A stretch of DNA of 34,480 nt from Physocladia obscura (taxonomy: Eukaryota; Chytridiomycota; Chytridiomycetes; Chytridiales; Chytriomycetaceae). The notes under the pieces are model-generated. The model was not told the DNA's origin. It saw nothing but the letters and a program-made list of their open reading frames with translations, and did not search any database. The position numbers and the translations under genes were made by a program. Below, one piece after another: positions 12,695 through 27,086 of the stretch. Each line of letters opens with the position of its first letter. The stretch's first letter is position 1. The stretch covers positions 1 to 34,480 of the forward strand of contig JADGJH010000070.1 of assembly GCA_027596945.1 (NCBI GenBank), given 5' to 3'.

Positions 12695-14225
12695 TTACTT
12701 GGTACACACCAACGTGATAGTTAAAACTCTTGTTGATAAATCAAACTGAGCACCAACTTCATCAAGCACAATCGGCGCAGCAAGTTCAACTACAAGTGGT
12801 TTATAAGTTTTGCTGGCGATAGATCCTTTGACCGGTTCCAAAAGAAGAATTTCTTCTTCGACATCCAAATTAACATTTTCTTTAATGGTTGGCTGAGTAA
12901 CAAAAAAATTCAAAAATATTACAGTAAGAAAATAGCATTGGTGAAAAAATAAATAGCAGAAACCAATTGGGGTAGTGAAATTCGAACGACAATAAATTCA
13001 GGAGCTGAACCCGCTGGTTCTAAAAAAATTTCATGAAAAGGCAAAACGGCAGGAGAGATAATATCAGATTCGCTTTTTTGAGAAGACGACAGAGTTTTCT
13101 GATTCTCAAGCGTATCGGCAGTATTTTTATCGATATTCAGTGCTCGTGATGTTGATACTGCTGATGATGGTTTAGGTTGAGATTTTGGAAGTTCGCTGAT
13201 AATAGTTTTGGATTGTTTGCGAATCATATGAGTCGATATTTCGCCTTTTGCCTTAAGTTTCGGGAAAGTGACATCTATGATATTGTGTGTGCGGTAAGTA
13301 TTTATATTGTGTGGTTAGATCGAATTGCTGGAAATAAAATTTTCAAAAACCTCGTGACAGAAAAAGATCATGTTTTGCTTCGATCCATTCGCAGCACAAA
13401 GTAACCATAAAAGCGTGAAAAGAACCATTTTTGATTGAATGTTGATAGGGGGTCGTGTTGCACGCAGCGTCGAAAACAAGGCATGGGGTACCAGCTGGGA
13501 AAACAAACGGAAAGTATAAGGTTAAAGGAGAAAGAAAGTAGAAAAGGAAATGGCACCTTTATCTTTATCAAGTTTTGGGTGGGATAGGCTCAAGGGAACT
13601 TTGAAGGAAACATTATCCTGGGCCAGCATTGCGCGCGAAACCTCCTCATAGTCCATTGTTGGCGGCGGGGGAATATCTGGTGAATGGCATAGGTTGATGA
13701 AGACTTTCATATTCAGCGGATAGTCCTGCTTGGGTTTGGTGAGGTGGGTTTTGATGACAATGCCGGGGCGCGGCTTGATGGACATCATGTCGTTTGCCGA
13801 CAAGGAAGAGGACGGAGCCGTGTTATTGATGTTGAGATTGAGGCGGCCAAGGGTATCCGCTGTGGCATCTGTTGCGTGGATCAGTTTTGCTGTGTTGTTG
13901 AGTCACGGGTTATACCTGCGTGGTTGGGGAAGGGCAAGTTTGCGCTGTCGCCGGCCGCCTCTTCGCGCAGCAGCTGGTTCAGCATCGCAGCGGCCTCGGG
14001 GTTTTTTGCGAGCTGAGCCAGCAGCGCTTCGAGTTCAGCGGCATCGTTCTCGTCCGTCAATAGGGTGGCCTTGTTTTTGATGTTTTGTTGGTTTTCGCCG
14101 CCGCCCATGTTTTCGGCTTTGTCTTTGTCGCCGCGCAGCATTCGTGCAACGCTTTCTTCTGGGCTGTTTGTTGGCTCCAGCTTGGTCATCAGCTCTTTCT
14201 TTTTTTTCCTCGAACCAATTTCCAT
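12695..14225 (-). CDS. PIH1D1: PIH1 domain-containing protein (PIH1D1-like, R2TP/HSP90 cofactor)
   Basis: PIH1D1 links HSP90 and the RuvB-like ATPases in the R2TP complex, which assembles snoRNPs, RNA polymerases and PIKK kinases. Exons on the minus strand: 14225-13916, 13868-13557, 13494-13351, 13274-12964, 12892-12695, giving 424 aa. The PIH1 domain begins near residue 140 (PRPGIVIKT, then MKVFINLCHSPDIPPPP), continues VPLSLSHPKLDKDKAGTPC, and ends with VTFPKLKAKGEISTHMIRK across the fourth exon junction. The C-terminal part (FIVVRISLPQL; STRVLTITLV) has the beta-strand pattern of the CS-like domain. The first 130 residues are charged and helical. The first intron is 47 nt if it ends at 13869; an acceptor at 13890 would leave a 26-nt intron and add seven residues in frame. 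A dynein-assembly PIH paralogue is the main alternative. Confidence 0.85.
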
Positions 14226-14235
14226 TGCTCAATTC
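14226..14235. promoter_or_regulatory. 10-bp gap between two divergent start codons
   Basis: The PIH1-domain gene starts at 14225 on the minus strand and NUP54 at 14236 on the plus strand, so only 10 bp separate the coding sequences. A shared promoter cannot fit here. Each gene's core promoter and leader must lie inside the other gene's first exon or intron, for example the 153-bp first intron of NUP54. Confidence 0.6.
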
Positions 14236-15927
14236 ATGTTTGGCCAGGCAGGTGAGAAACGGACAACGAAAATAACTCTACTCCATGTGCGAGCGATACT
14301 TTATTCAAGTGATTAATGCGATTCGTTGATATGCGCGTGCGTGTCTTTGTGTACCTATTTCGTTCCAGACGTACATCCTCTCAATTCTATTTTTCCCATT
14401 CCAGCTCAACAGCCAAACCTGTTTGGCCAGCCGCAACAACAACCACAACAACAGCCACAGCAGCCAGCGCAGGGCCTCTTTGGTGCCGCACCTGCCTCGG
14501 GTTTGTTTAGTGCACCTGTTGGATCTACTTTCGGCGCTTCGAGTTCGGCTGTTCCATCTACCAGTCTCTTTGGTACTCCTGCGTCCACTGCTCCAGCTAT
14601 TGGATTATTTGGCGCGACTGCTACTGCGCCTGCCGGAGGTGGTTTGTTTGGCAGTGGTGCTGGAACTCAATCTTCAAGTTTATTCGGTGGTGGTACTGGC
14701 GCAAATACTACAGGAACAGGTGGAATTTTTGGAGGGACCAATGCCAGCAATTCCAGTTTTTTTGGCGCCCAAAAAACAAACACGGGGTTTGGCGGTCTTG
14801 GACAATTGACCAACAATCAAGCCGGATTCCAAAATCAACAACAACAACAACAAATGCAGCTACAGCAACAACCGCGTTCTATTACCGTTATTGATAAAAT
14901 TAAGGAAATTCAAGGCTATTGGGATCCATCAAGTCCAACCTGTCAATTTCGAGTTGAGTTTGTTTTTTAATATCAATATTTCATAATCTCAATCCACATG
15001 TCTTCAGCATTACTTTTACAACATGGTGCACCCAAGCGAAGTTCAATTATACAGGTGTCCTCCAAGTCATGACGTCACTCTTTACCAACAAGCCGTTGAA
15101 GATAATCCTGATAAGACATGGTTTAAAATTACATTTTGTATATTTTTTTTGTCAACTAATTTCCCTCTAGCATGGTTCCTGTTTTGGCGATTGGTTTCGA
15201 CGACTTGAAGAAGCGTATTTAAAATATTTTTCATTTTTTTTAAATTCACAACAAAAAATTGGTTGTTGGTTTTGGTTTAATTTGTTTTTTTTAAAAAAAA
15301 AAAAAAAAAAAAAGGAGCTTGCTCAAAGACTGACGGGAATCGAAAGAAAACATTATCTTGAAACGACTATAAAAATTGAAGAATACAAACGAAGACATGT
15401 CGAATTGGCGCAGCGAGTTTTGGGAGTGAGTGGAAAAGTACAAATTTTTTTCCCCTTTTATTGATGGTATTAGAAAATACTGATAGATGATGAAAGTGGT
15501 TGAAGTGTTGCGGAACAAGGGATACCCGATTCGTAGTGAAGAAGAATCGTTGCGGGCACGTCTCGAAGCAATGAGTTTACAGCTGAAGAAGCCTGCTCAT
15601 TTCAGAGGCCGTATACAGGAACTTGAGGCTTCGTTGCGAATGCTGAAAGACACGAGACGTATGGAAATGATTGGAATTGCAGGAGGAGAGTATAGTAGTG
15701 AAGGAAATGGGTTTGAAGCAGGAGAGTTTATTAGCGAAGAGCAGGTCCGGCTGATTAGTGAGGTAGTTGTATGTTTTTGCTGTGATCCGTATTTATTTTT
15801 TTGAAAATGACAGGCGCTTGGAACAACTCAACAAGGACTGAGAAATTTAAAAGAAGTTGTGGACGAAGATATCAGGAATGTTGAGATAATGAACCGGGGG
15901 TACTCCGAAAGCATTTACCAAAAGTGA
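14236..15927 (+). CDS. NUP54: FG nucleoporin NUP54 (yeast NUP57)
   Basis: NUP54/NUP57 is a central-channel component of the nuclear pore. With NUP58 and NUP62 it forms a coiled-coil trimer and exposes FG repeats to transport receptors. Exons: 14236-14251, 14405-14952, 15008-15120, 15171-15214, 15315-15425, 15487-15762, 15814-15927, about 407 aa. The 16-nt first exon gives MFGQ-A. Exon 2 carries the FG repeats (LFGQ, GLFG, SLFG, GIFGG) and a Q-run, then IDKIKEIQGYWDPSSPTCQF. Exon 3 has HYFYNMVHPSEVQLY and exon 4 MVPVLAIGFDDLKK. Later exons hold the family blocks LETTIKIEEYKRRHVELAQR, LRNKGYPIRSEEE and HFRGRIQELEASLR. The 15215-15314 intron does not keep frame (total 1222 nt), so a short coding piece is probably missing there, next to a 23-A run. 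The identity is secure. Confidence 0.92.
15292..15314 (+). repeat. Poly(A) run at an intron/exon junction in NUP54
   Basis: A run of T is followed directly by about 22 A residues and then GG, just before the exon that starts GAGCTTGC. The run supplies the apparent AG acceptor (15313-15314). Homopolymers of this length are prone to assembly error, and the reading frame breaks at this point. Confidence 0.75.
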
Positions 15928-15940
15928 AGTTCTTTTAAAA

Positions 15941-18900
15941 ATGTCCAGACCAAAAAAAGTCAAACAAATCAGTATTGGGCGGATGAACAAACAGAACGTC
16001 GAGCGAACAAGCAGTGCGGGCTCGGAAGGTACTCTGGCAGCAACTGATGTAGATGTAGATATGCTGGTGCCTGGTACACTGCAGTACCAGCATCAACACC
16101 AAGAACACGGGAAAGAGAAACAGCAATTGCACCCAGTACAACCACCACTCTCCCCACGCTTTAATGCACTTACGGAAATAAATGGCGTATCGCTGAAGCA
16201 ATTCGCCGATGTGGGCGTTGAAATTGGAGCTGTTACTGCCAAAAACGGTGCGAGTAAAAACAGCAGTTGTATCGACAAGGAGAGCGGCACTGTTGATGGT
16301 CGAGTGCGAGTTTTTTTGCGGCTTCGACTCGCTCCACCTGCAGCTCCGCGGGCTGTGCATACCATCAGTGACAAACCACCACCAGCTTCAGCACAAACAA
16401 TGCCAACAGCGACAACACCGAAGCAGCACGTGTCGCTTGTACCTGTTCCGACGCCTTCCGATGCTATCTACGCATTCGACCGCGTTTTTGGCGAATCCGC
16501 GTCGCAAGAACTTGTCTTCCGCGACACAACCCTCCCGCTTCTTTCGCGACTCTTTGCGCCCACCGCGACAGCGACCGCAACCGCAACAACGGCTCTTTTT
16601 CCACCGCCTTGCGACGAACTGATTATGGCGTACGGCCCCAGTGGATCCGGCAAAACGTACTCGCTTAACTCGATTCTAGGCAAATCGATACGGTTCCTAT
16701 TGAATAAAATTGATGCTGTGACGCCAGTTGGATTTGACGTAAAGGCGCTTGGTATTTTTAAACCAGCGATGTGGAATGATGTTCAGATTGCTGAATCTGC
16801 GACAGATGTTGAGACGTTATCAAATCATGCAACCTGGAATGGAAATGGCGAGTGTTACACACTGTGGATATCTTTTATTGAGGTTTGTTGGCAAAGTTTT
16901 TTTTTTCTTTTCACTTATTTTTATATTTAGATCTGGAAAGATTTTGTAGGTAGCAGAAGTTGAAACCTTCACGCTTATTCACTTTGTTATCACACTGTCT
17001 TATTCAATCATTAATATTCTCTGTTCACAGTGTTATGATCTTCTCGATTCATCAGCCTCTGCTTCAAACTCAAAGGGGAAAAAATTGAATCAATATCAAG
17101 AGAATTTTGTAAGTTTTTACACCTTTTGGTTTTTATAATTGTATTTTCTCTGCTTTATATGTATATATTTATGGATAAATTTCAGATTTTTAAAGATTTG
17201 AAGGAAGTGCAAATAACAAGCATTGATCAAGGAATGGAGGTGATTGCACGGGTGCAAGAATCGCGACAAACAGCAGAAACAAAAGTTAATCGTGCATCTT
17301 CGAGAAGCCACTTGATTACGACATTGAAGCTTCTGAAATTTACTGATTTGAAAACTGTTTGTTTTTTGTTTTTTTTGCTTTTTTTATTTAAATAATGTAT
17401 TTAACAGCCTCCGCGAATCAGTAGAATCGCGATCGCAGATTTAGCAGGATCTGAAAATGCGAAACAAACTGGCGCAGAAGGAATGGTTCAACAAGAGGCT
17501 GGAAAAATTAATCAGAGTTTGCATGTAAATAATATAGTATATATATATTAACTTCAAAAAATAAACCACAAAACAAATTATAAATAGTATCTTTCCGAAT
17601 GTGTTAAAAGTATGGTAAGACTTCAAGAATCGCAATCATCGAAAAAGACAATTTCTATCAAGGTACATATCAAAGTAAAAACAAACGTTGAAATGAAATA
17701 ATGATAATTTACAGGAAAAAGCAATTTTCAGAAACTGCCAATTGACAAAAGCGCTCTATCCGTATTTTCGTGCCGGTTTAGTCACATTTTTGTTCCACGT
17801 CAATCCGATTAACGAAGAACAGACCAAAGCTGTTCTCGATTTCAGCCAACAGTCATGTCAATTGATAACATTCAACCCAATAGTATCGTCATCCGAAATA
17901 CATGTATCTTCATCTTTAGCTGCATCAAACTCGAAAAACAACCAAGAAGCTGTCACATCTGCACTTCTTGAAAATTCCACCCTTCGTGCTGAATTGATGC
18001 GCCTGCGAGTCCGAGCAACGACCGCCGAACGAGAGCGCGATATCGCAATAAAAAAAAACCGTGACTTGGACACGGTAGCAGTATCACTCCGAACGCAACT
18101 GCGCACACTTTTGGAAGCAAACGACAGTGAAGAGAAACGACGAACTCAAGAATACTTAGAAGCATTGGCAGAAAGTGAGTCGCGTGCGCGCGACAGTCAG
18201 ATGCGTAGTGAGCGAGAAGTTGCAGAAAAGATGGAGAAGAAGCTTGAGATTGCACGGATGGATCTGGAGAGGCGGGAGGTTGAATATGATGAGATGATTC
18301 AAGTATTTGAAGGCGAAGTTGCGGTTTTGGAAGAAAGGATCCGGGAGCTTGAAGCCGATTCCGCTCGTATTGATGAAGATGGTGCACAGGTAATTTGTTT
18401 TATTGTATGTTCTTTGACATCTGATCCCTCAAAATAGTTTGCAAATGTTCCTGCTGTGTCAGCATTATGCCTGCAATGCATTTTAAAGAATCTAACGGTG
18501 TGTTATTTTTCCGTTTCGTCATTAAATTGGAAAATTTGCGAATTTGGTGTTAATAACAAACGAAACAACAGGTTGAAATTGAGACACAGACTGAATTTTC
18601 GTCGAATTCTGTCAACATTCAAACTGACGCAAAGTACAATGCCGTTTTTACCGAATGTTCAACGCAAACTAACGACTACTTGGTTAATTTCAATCAAGTA
18701 GATCCCATTGACAAAAACAAAAAACGGAAAATAAGCAGTATGGTCGGGGAAACGGCTATTTCAGAATCAATCCCTTCAAAAATTACCACACACAGCAAAT
18801 TCACCAGGAAAAAAATTGCAAACGAACGCGAATTAGATTTTGAAGAACCAGATAATTTGATGCCAGAAGTGACCGCTATTGCCCAACCCAATAACGACGA

Positions 18901-19759
18901 CGGTGATTACGATGAAATCAAACAAGCGAGCTTTGAAGAATCATTTGAATCTGAGTCGCCAGCTAACCGCCATAATTCGCTGCGCCTCTCATCAACTTCC
19001 TTATCTTTGGCTACCACTGCCGCTGCTGGACGCCGACGACAACTTGGGTTAAAAAATACTAGCGCATCATGGCGAAAAAGCAAATCAAGTAAATCCATAA
19101 GCTTCGAGGACCACGATGACAATGGCGAAGGTGACGTTCACGAGGAAGAAAGAAATGACAATGTAGCCAATGATAAAATTGATCGTCGTCAAGCTTCAAA
19201 TGGAAGAAGAATCAGTCATGGCTTTGGTGGAAAATTATTGTTCCCACACGTTAAACTTTCTGCTGACGGAAATACCAAAAATGCTCGTGATACGGTAACT
19301 TCAGTTTCAATCAGTGGTGCAGTTACTGGTAGACGAACAAAAACAATGATTGCAGCCCTTCAAGCAGAAAGTCGAAAGCCATTAGAAGCGATTGGAAACA
19401 CGACAGCGGCCTTAAAAGTGTCGATTGAGAGCATCCAGCAGCAAAAAATGGCCTTTCGAGGACCTACAGTAAAAAAAGAAAAACGCGCTGGTGTACATAG
19501 AAAGAGTGATTCTTCTTTTGCAGAAGGTGGATTCAAGAAATCAGAGATAATACAGTCGTCAACGAGTGGGCTGAATGATTTACTTGAGGAAACGATAAAG
19601 GAAGAGGAGACGGAAAGCGGCGCTAAAGAGGTTGCTGAATTTGAGGATTCGCAACCACTGGAAAAAAAAAAGAGGCGATTGCGTGCTGATATGACAGCGA
19701 TGCCTGTTGTTGCAAGTCCGCTTGCTTTGAGGATTAAAAAACGCCGTATGAAGAAATAA
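15941..19759 (+). CDS. Kinesin-6-like motor protein (KIF20/KIF23/Klp9 group)
   Basis: Kinesin-6 motors act on antiparallel microtubules in the anaphase midzone and in cytokinesis. Exons: 15941-16882, 16931-16945, 17031-17108, 17186-17356, 17408-17524, 17588-17662, 17715-18389, 18438-18497, 18572-19759, giving 1106 aa. The motor starts near residue 120 (GRVRVFLRLRLAP). It has YAFDRVFGESASQ, the P-loop GPSGSGKT (232-239), SFIE-IWKDF-CYDLLD across a 15-nt microexon, switch I NRASSRSH (380-387), switch II DLAGSE (413-418), and QQEAGKINQSLHYLSEC, FRNCQLTKALYPYF and HVNPINEEQTKAVLDFS. A coiled coil spans about 550-690. The tail is charged and ends in basic NLS-like clusters (KKKRRLR, KKRRMKK). The 120-residue leader is low complexity, so a downstream ATG may be used. 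The 60-nt exon 8 rests on frame and splice sites only. The kinesin identity is certain; the subfamily is likely. Confidence 0.9.
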
Positions 19760-20092
19760 CTACTTATGATAAGTACTTGAAATAAATTGAAATTTTTTCT
19801 CAAATCGCTGACCAAGAGCATTGCACAAATCTACAAGCTTTTTAGCTGAATAAAACCAACCCTGCGTCTAGACTTAAATACCTGACCATTAGACAACATT
19901 TACATATTGTTTAACCGTTATGGCTTCAGTTGTGTTGTCTTACTGCGTTTCGCAGCTGGATGTGTTCAATTTGACGACGGTTGCATGTGCGCTGATTATG
20001 TGATGGATTTTGGTAATCAAATTAGGATTTCGCTCTTTTACAAGCTATTCAGAATGCTAATCCGGATGATATTTATTTCCATTAAATCTCAC
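19760..20092. other. Convergent spacer between kinesin and PRP28
   Basis: These 333 bp lie between two stop codons. AATAAA-like words occur near 19781 (aaataaa) and 19848 (gaataaaa), suitable for kinesin polyadenylation. A 27-codon plus-strand frame at 19920-20003 is too short to support as a gene. Confidence 0.5.
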
Positions 20093-23057
20093 TCAATCTG
20101 TTAGAGCTCGTTTACCGCGTTGAGCACCTTCAGGTCTTCTTTGTGCAGCCTGAGTTTTTTACATATTAGCACATAACATAAAAATTAAAAAAATTAAACC
20201 TCGTGATTAGCAAGTTCTGGAGGAACGCGAGAAATGGAACTTTTTGAAGCCATCTGTTTCAGATCGTAAAATACATCGGCATCAGAGCTGCTAAGAAAGG
20301 TAATTGCGCAACCCTTTTGTCCGGCACGTCCAGTTCTGCCAATTCTATGAGTATAGTCTGACAAAAAAAAAAGAGGGAAAAAAAGTGCGTTAATTTGATA
20401 AAGGAGCAAATATATACAAAATTGTACCTTCAATACTCTTTGCCATATCATAGTTTAAGACCAAAGAAACATTCTTGATATCGATACCCCGTCCGGCAAC
20501 ATCAGTCGCAATCAAAATATCTTTGGCGCCAGATTTCAAAGCAGCCAAAGCCTGTTCACGCTGCTCTTGACTCTTGCTGCCATGCAATGTCGTAGATTTG
20601 TACTGAAATTCAAAATGACATTAAATTATTTTTAAAAACAGGAAAAAACTCAACTCCAAGCTTTTCCAAAGCTTTAGACAAGACATCACATCCTTTTTTC
20701 TGATTTACAAAAACAATTATTGGCGGTGAGAACTCTTCTCCTCCCAACAGCTCCAGTAGTCTGTTCTTTTTTTTGCCTTCATCGTTGATCATTTCAATGC
20801 GTTGCTCGATTCTATCGACGGCTTGTCCTGCAGTTCCAATCGTGACAACAATTGGCCGGCGAAGATACGTTTTTGCGATCCTTTCTACAGCAGGTGGCAT
20901 TGTCGCAGAGAACATGACAGTTTGGCGGTATTTTCCAACGTGGGATTCGATCATTGGAACATCGCCAGAGTCGTCTTCTTCAGCGGGACGAAGATTCGAA
21001 GCGGGGAGTGAATCAAGAATGTAGTTAACATCCGCTTCGAAACCTGATATACCATAGCAAAAAACTGATCAACTAAAATATATAAAAATGAATATATATC
21101 TACCTAGTTCTACCATGCGATCAGCTTCATCCATAACAACATACTGACACTGAGCTAGCACAAGAATTCGACGATCAAGCATGTCTTTCAAACGTCCCGG
21201 AGTAGCAATAATAATATGTGCACCGCTACGCATGTTGAAACTTTGCTCCTCAATTGTATGTCCACCAACAATTGACACGCATATAAATCCCATGCCACGA
21301 GAGAATTTAATTGTCTCGGATTCAATTTGTTGTGCAAGTTCTCGTGTGGGGGCAAGAATGAGCGCGTATGGGCCAAGTCCACGGTTTTCGTCACTCAGTT
21401 GTGGGAGATCGGATATGTATGTGAGCATTGGTATCACGAAGCTTGCTGTCTTTCCGGATCCTAATTTATTATATTTCGTATATTTAAATTTATCATCTTT
21501 CACAAAATTCCCCTGTACCAGTTTCGGCAACACCAATAATATCCCGGTTAATCAGACCAATAGGGACAGCTTGGCGTTGAATAGGCGTCGGTTGTGTGTA
21601 TCCAACTTCCGCAATAACTTCGAGAAGTCGTTTCGATAATGATGATTCGTCCCAGGATCGAATCGGGTTTGGAACACCGCCACCCTTAGTAGAAATATTG
21701 AAATCTTCTTTAAAAATTCGCCAATCTCGCTCCTTCATTTCGGACAGTGGTTTTTCTGTCCAATGGCGGTCATCCCAGGCAGTATTATTATCTTTTTAAT
21801 TTAAAAATTCAAACAATTCAATAAAATTCAAAAAAAAAAAAAAANNNNNNNNNNTTGCCTTGCCCCTCACCACCAACACCCACGCATCAAAAAAAAAAAA
21901 AAAAAAAAAGAAAAGGTGATTGAATGCCAGTTTCGATTTTAGTTCGCAATTCTAACCGTTGTCTTTCGTGCTCTTCCTCGGTTCGCCTGCCTTCAAGCAA
22001 CTTGTCATAAAAGGCGCTGCGTTTCTTCATCTGATCCTTCAAATCAATACCAGCAATGTGACCTCGTCCAAAAAGTTGAACATCGTGGCGGTTTGCGTAG
22101 ATTGGATTCACATCGACTGCAGTGTCTTCGTCAGCCCCCCAATCAAAGACAAACTTTTTCTCATTCATTTTGCGAATTTTACGTTTTTTCTTGTCAGCTC
22201 CCATATAACGCTCCTGTTATACAAAGAATTAATAATAAATTAAAAAATTGTATCGCAAGGTTCCTTGCTTTTTTTTTCCTTAGGTACTCAACTCTGATTG
22301 CTTGAAGTTCTTTTTCGCCAATTTCGTCTATGGTAGATTTTTTTCGTGACGGAGCGTCAGATAAAGAAGGTGGAGGATGATTTCGACTACTTCTGTTAAT
22401 AAGCTCTGGGGGTCTGTTAAATGGATCGTGTCGAGAGGTGTCGTGCCGGGAAGGTGGAGGAGGCGGGTTGTTTTTGGGGTTGTTAGCAGAGGAATATAAT
22501 GCAGATGTAGCAGCGCGTTGAGCATCTTGGATAGCGCGTTTGGCTTCAACTTCAGCCATTCGGCGTTCGAGAGCGAGACTAGCGCGTTCTTCTTTGGACA
22601 TAAACACAGGTTTTTCGTCCTGCTCACTTTTTTTTGCAGCCACAAGTTCATCGAGCGACAATGGTACGCGTTTGGTGTTGGGCGGAGCATCTTCCGTTAC
22701 TGATGATGTTGATACTGAACCAGCTAGTTTGTCCCTTTCGCTTTCCCGTTCTCGTTCTCTTTCTCTATCTTTTGGGCCTGTGTCCCTGTCACGGTCCCTC
22801 TCTCTTTCTCTGTCCCTGTCTCTATCTCTGCCATCCCTATAATCTCTGTCGCGTCGCATGTCTCTGTCCCTATCTCTTTCCCTTTCCCGCTCCCTTTCTC
22901 TATCTCGACCCGATGCTGAAGATGTAGAGGCTGGAAGGTAATTAGGGCGGTTGCGTTCGCGATCCCAGTCACGGTCTCGTTCTCGCTCTCGTTCTCGTTC
23001 CCGCTCACGGTCTCGGTCTCGGTCTCGTTCTCTTTCGCGTCCGTTTGCCACGTTCAT
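20093..23057 (-). CDS. PRP28: Spliceosomal DEAD-box helicase PRP28 (DDX23, U5-100K)
   Basis: PRP28 displaces U1 snRNP from the 5' splice site so that U6 can pair. Minus-strand exons: 23057-22293, 22213 to about 21928, 21791-21519, 21460-21104, 21043-20655, 20602-20428, 20357-20200, 20149-20093. This gives about 819 aa, against about 820 for human DDX23. Exon 1 is an RE/RD repeat region followed by [12 protein letters not shown] and ELQAIR. Exon 2 has [31 protein letters not shown] and [15 protein letters not shown]. The core carries [12 protein letters not shown], the Q-motif [17 protein letters not shown], Walker [74 protein letters not shown] and [11 protein letters not shown] 10-N gap lies between exons 2 and 3, and exon 2 has no GT donor. 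A GC donor at 21927 would keep frame but is weak, so some coding sequence may be lost in the gap. Confidence 0.95.
21845..21854. other. Assembly gap (10 N) between poly(A) tracts
   Basis: Ten N bases lie between an A-rich run on the left and a 34-base C-rich segment (21855-21888) on the right, which is itself followed by another run of about 21 A. Ten N is probably a placeholder, so the true distance is unknown. The gap falls in the presumed second intron of PRP28, beside an exon with no proper donor. Confidence 0.95.
22735..23045 (-). repeat. Imperfect Arg-Glu/Arg-Asp hexanucleotide repeat in PRP28 N-terminus
   Basis: On the minus strand the sequence is built from near-copies of cgngaa and cgngac, giving long RE and RD dipeptide runs. 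Pure stretches are broken by codon variation and by short unique inserts (for example [15 protein letters not shown]). The composition matches the RS/RD/RE-rich N-terminus known for animal DDX23. Confidence 0.85.
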
Positions 23058-23107
23058 GCTTATGTTTTCGAGATTTTGCAAGAAAGAAACTGCGCAAAAA
23101 GTATACA
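23058..23107. promoter_or_regulatory. 50-bp divergent promoter region between PRP28 and PRP22
   Basis: The start codons of the two helicase genes point away from each other and are 50 bp apart. The interval is short for two separate core promoters, so a shared bidirectional promoter or overlapping leaders are expected. No TATA box is evident. Confidence 0.6.
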
Positions 23108-27055
<3,948 letters not shown>

Positions 27056-27086
27056 TATTTTATTAAAAATAAAACCAAAAAAGTTG
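27056..27086. other. 31-bp convergent spacer between PRP22 and phosphotransferase gene
   Basis: The two stop codons are 31 bp apart, so the 3' untranslated regions must overlap each other's coding sequence. An aaaataaaacc word near 27066 could serve as a plus-strand polyadenylation signal. Confidence 0.6.

Noticed and set aside
19920..20003. 27-codon frame starting ATGGCTTCAG between kinesin and PRP28
   Set aside because: Too short, with no recognisable motif. Splicing with a gtgatg donor gives only four more codons. It could be a leader or chance.
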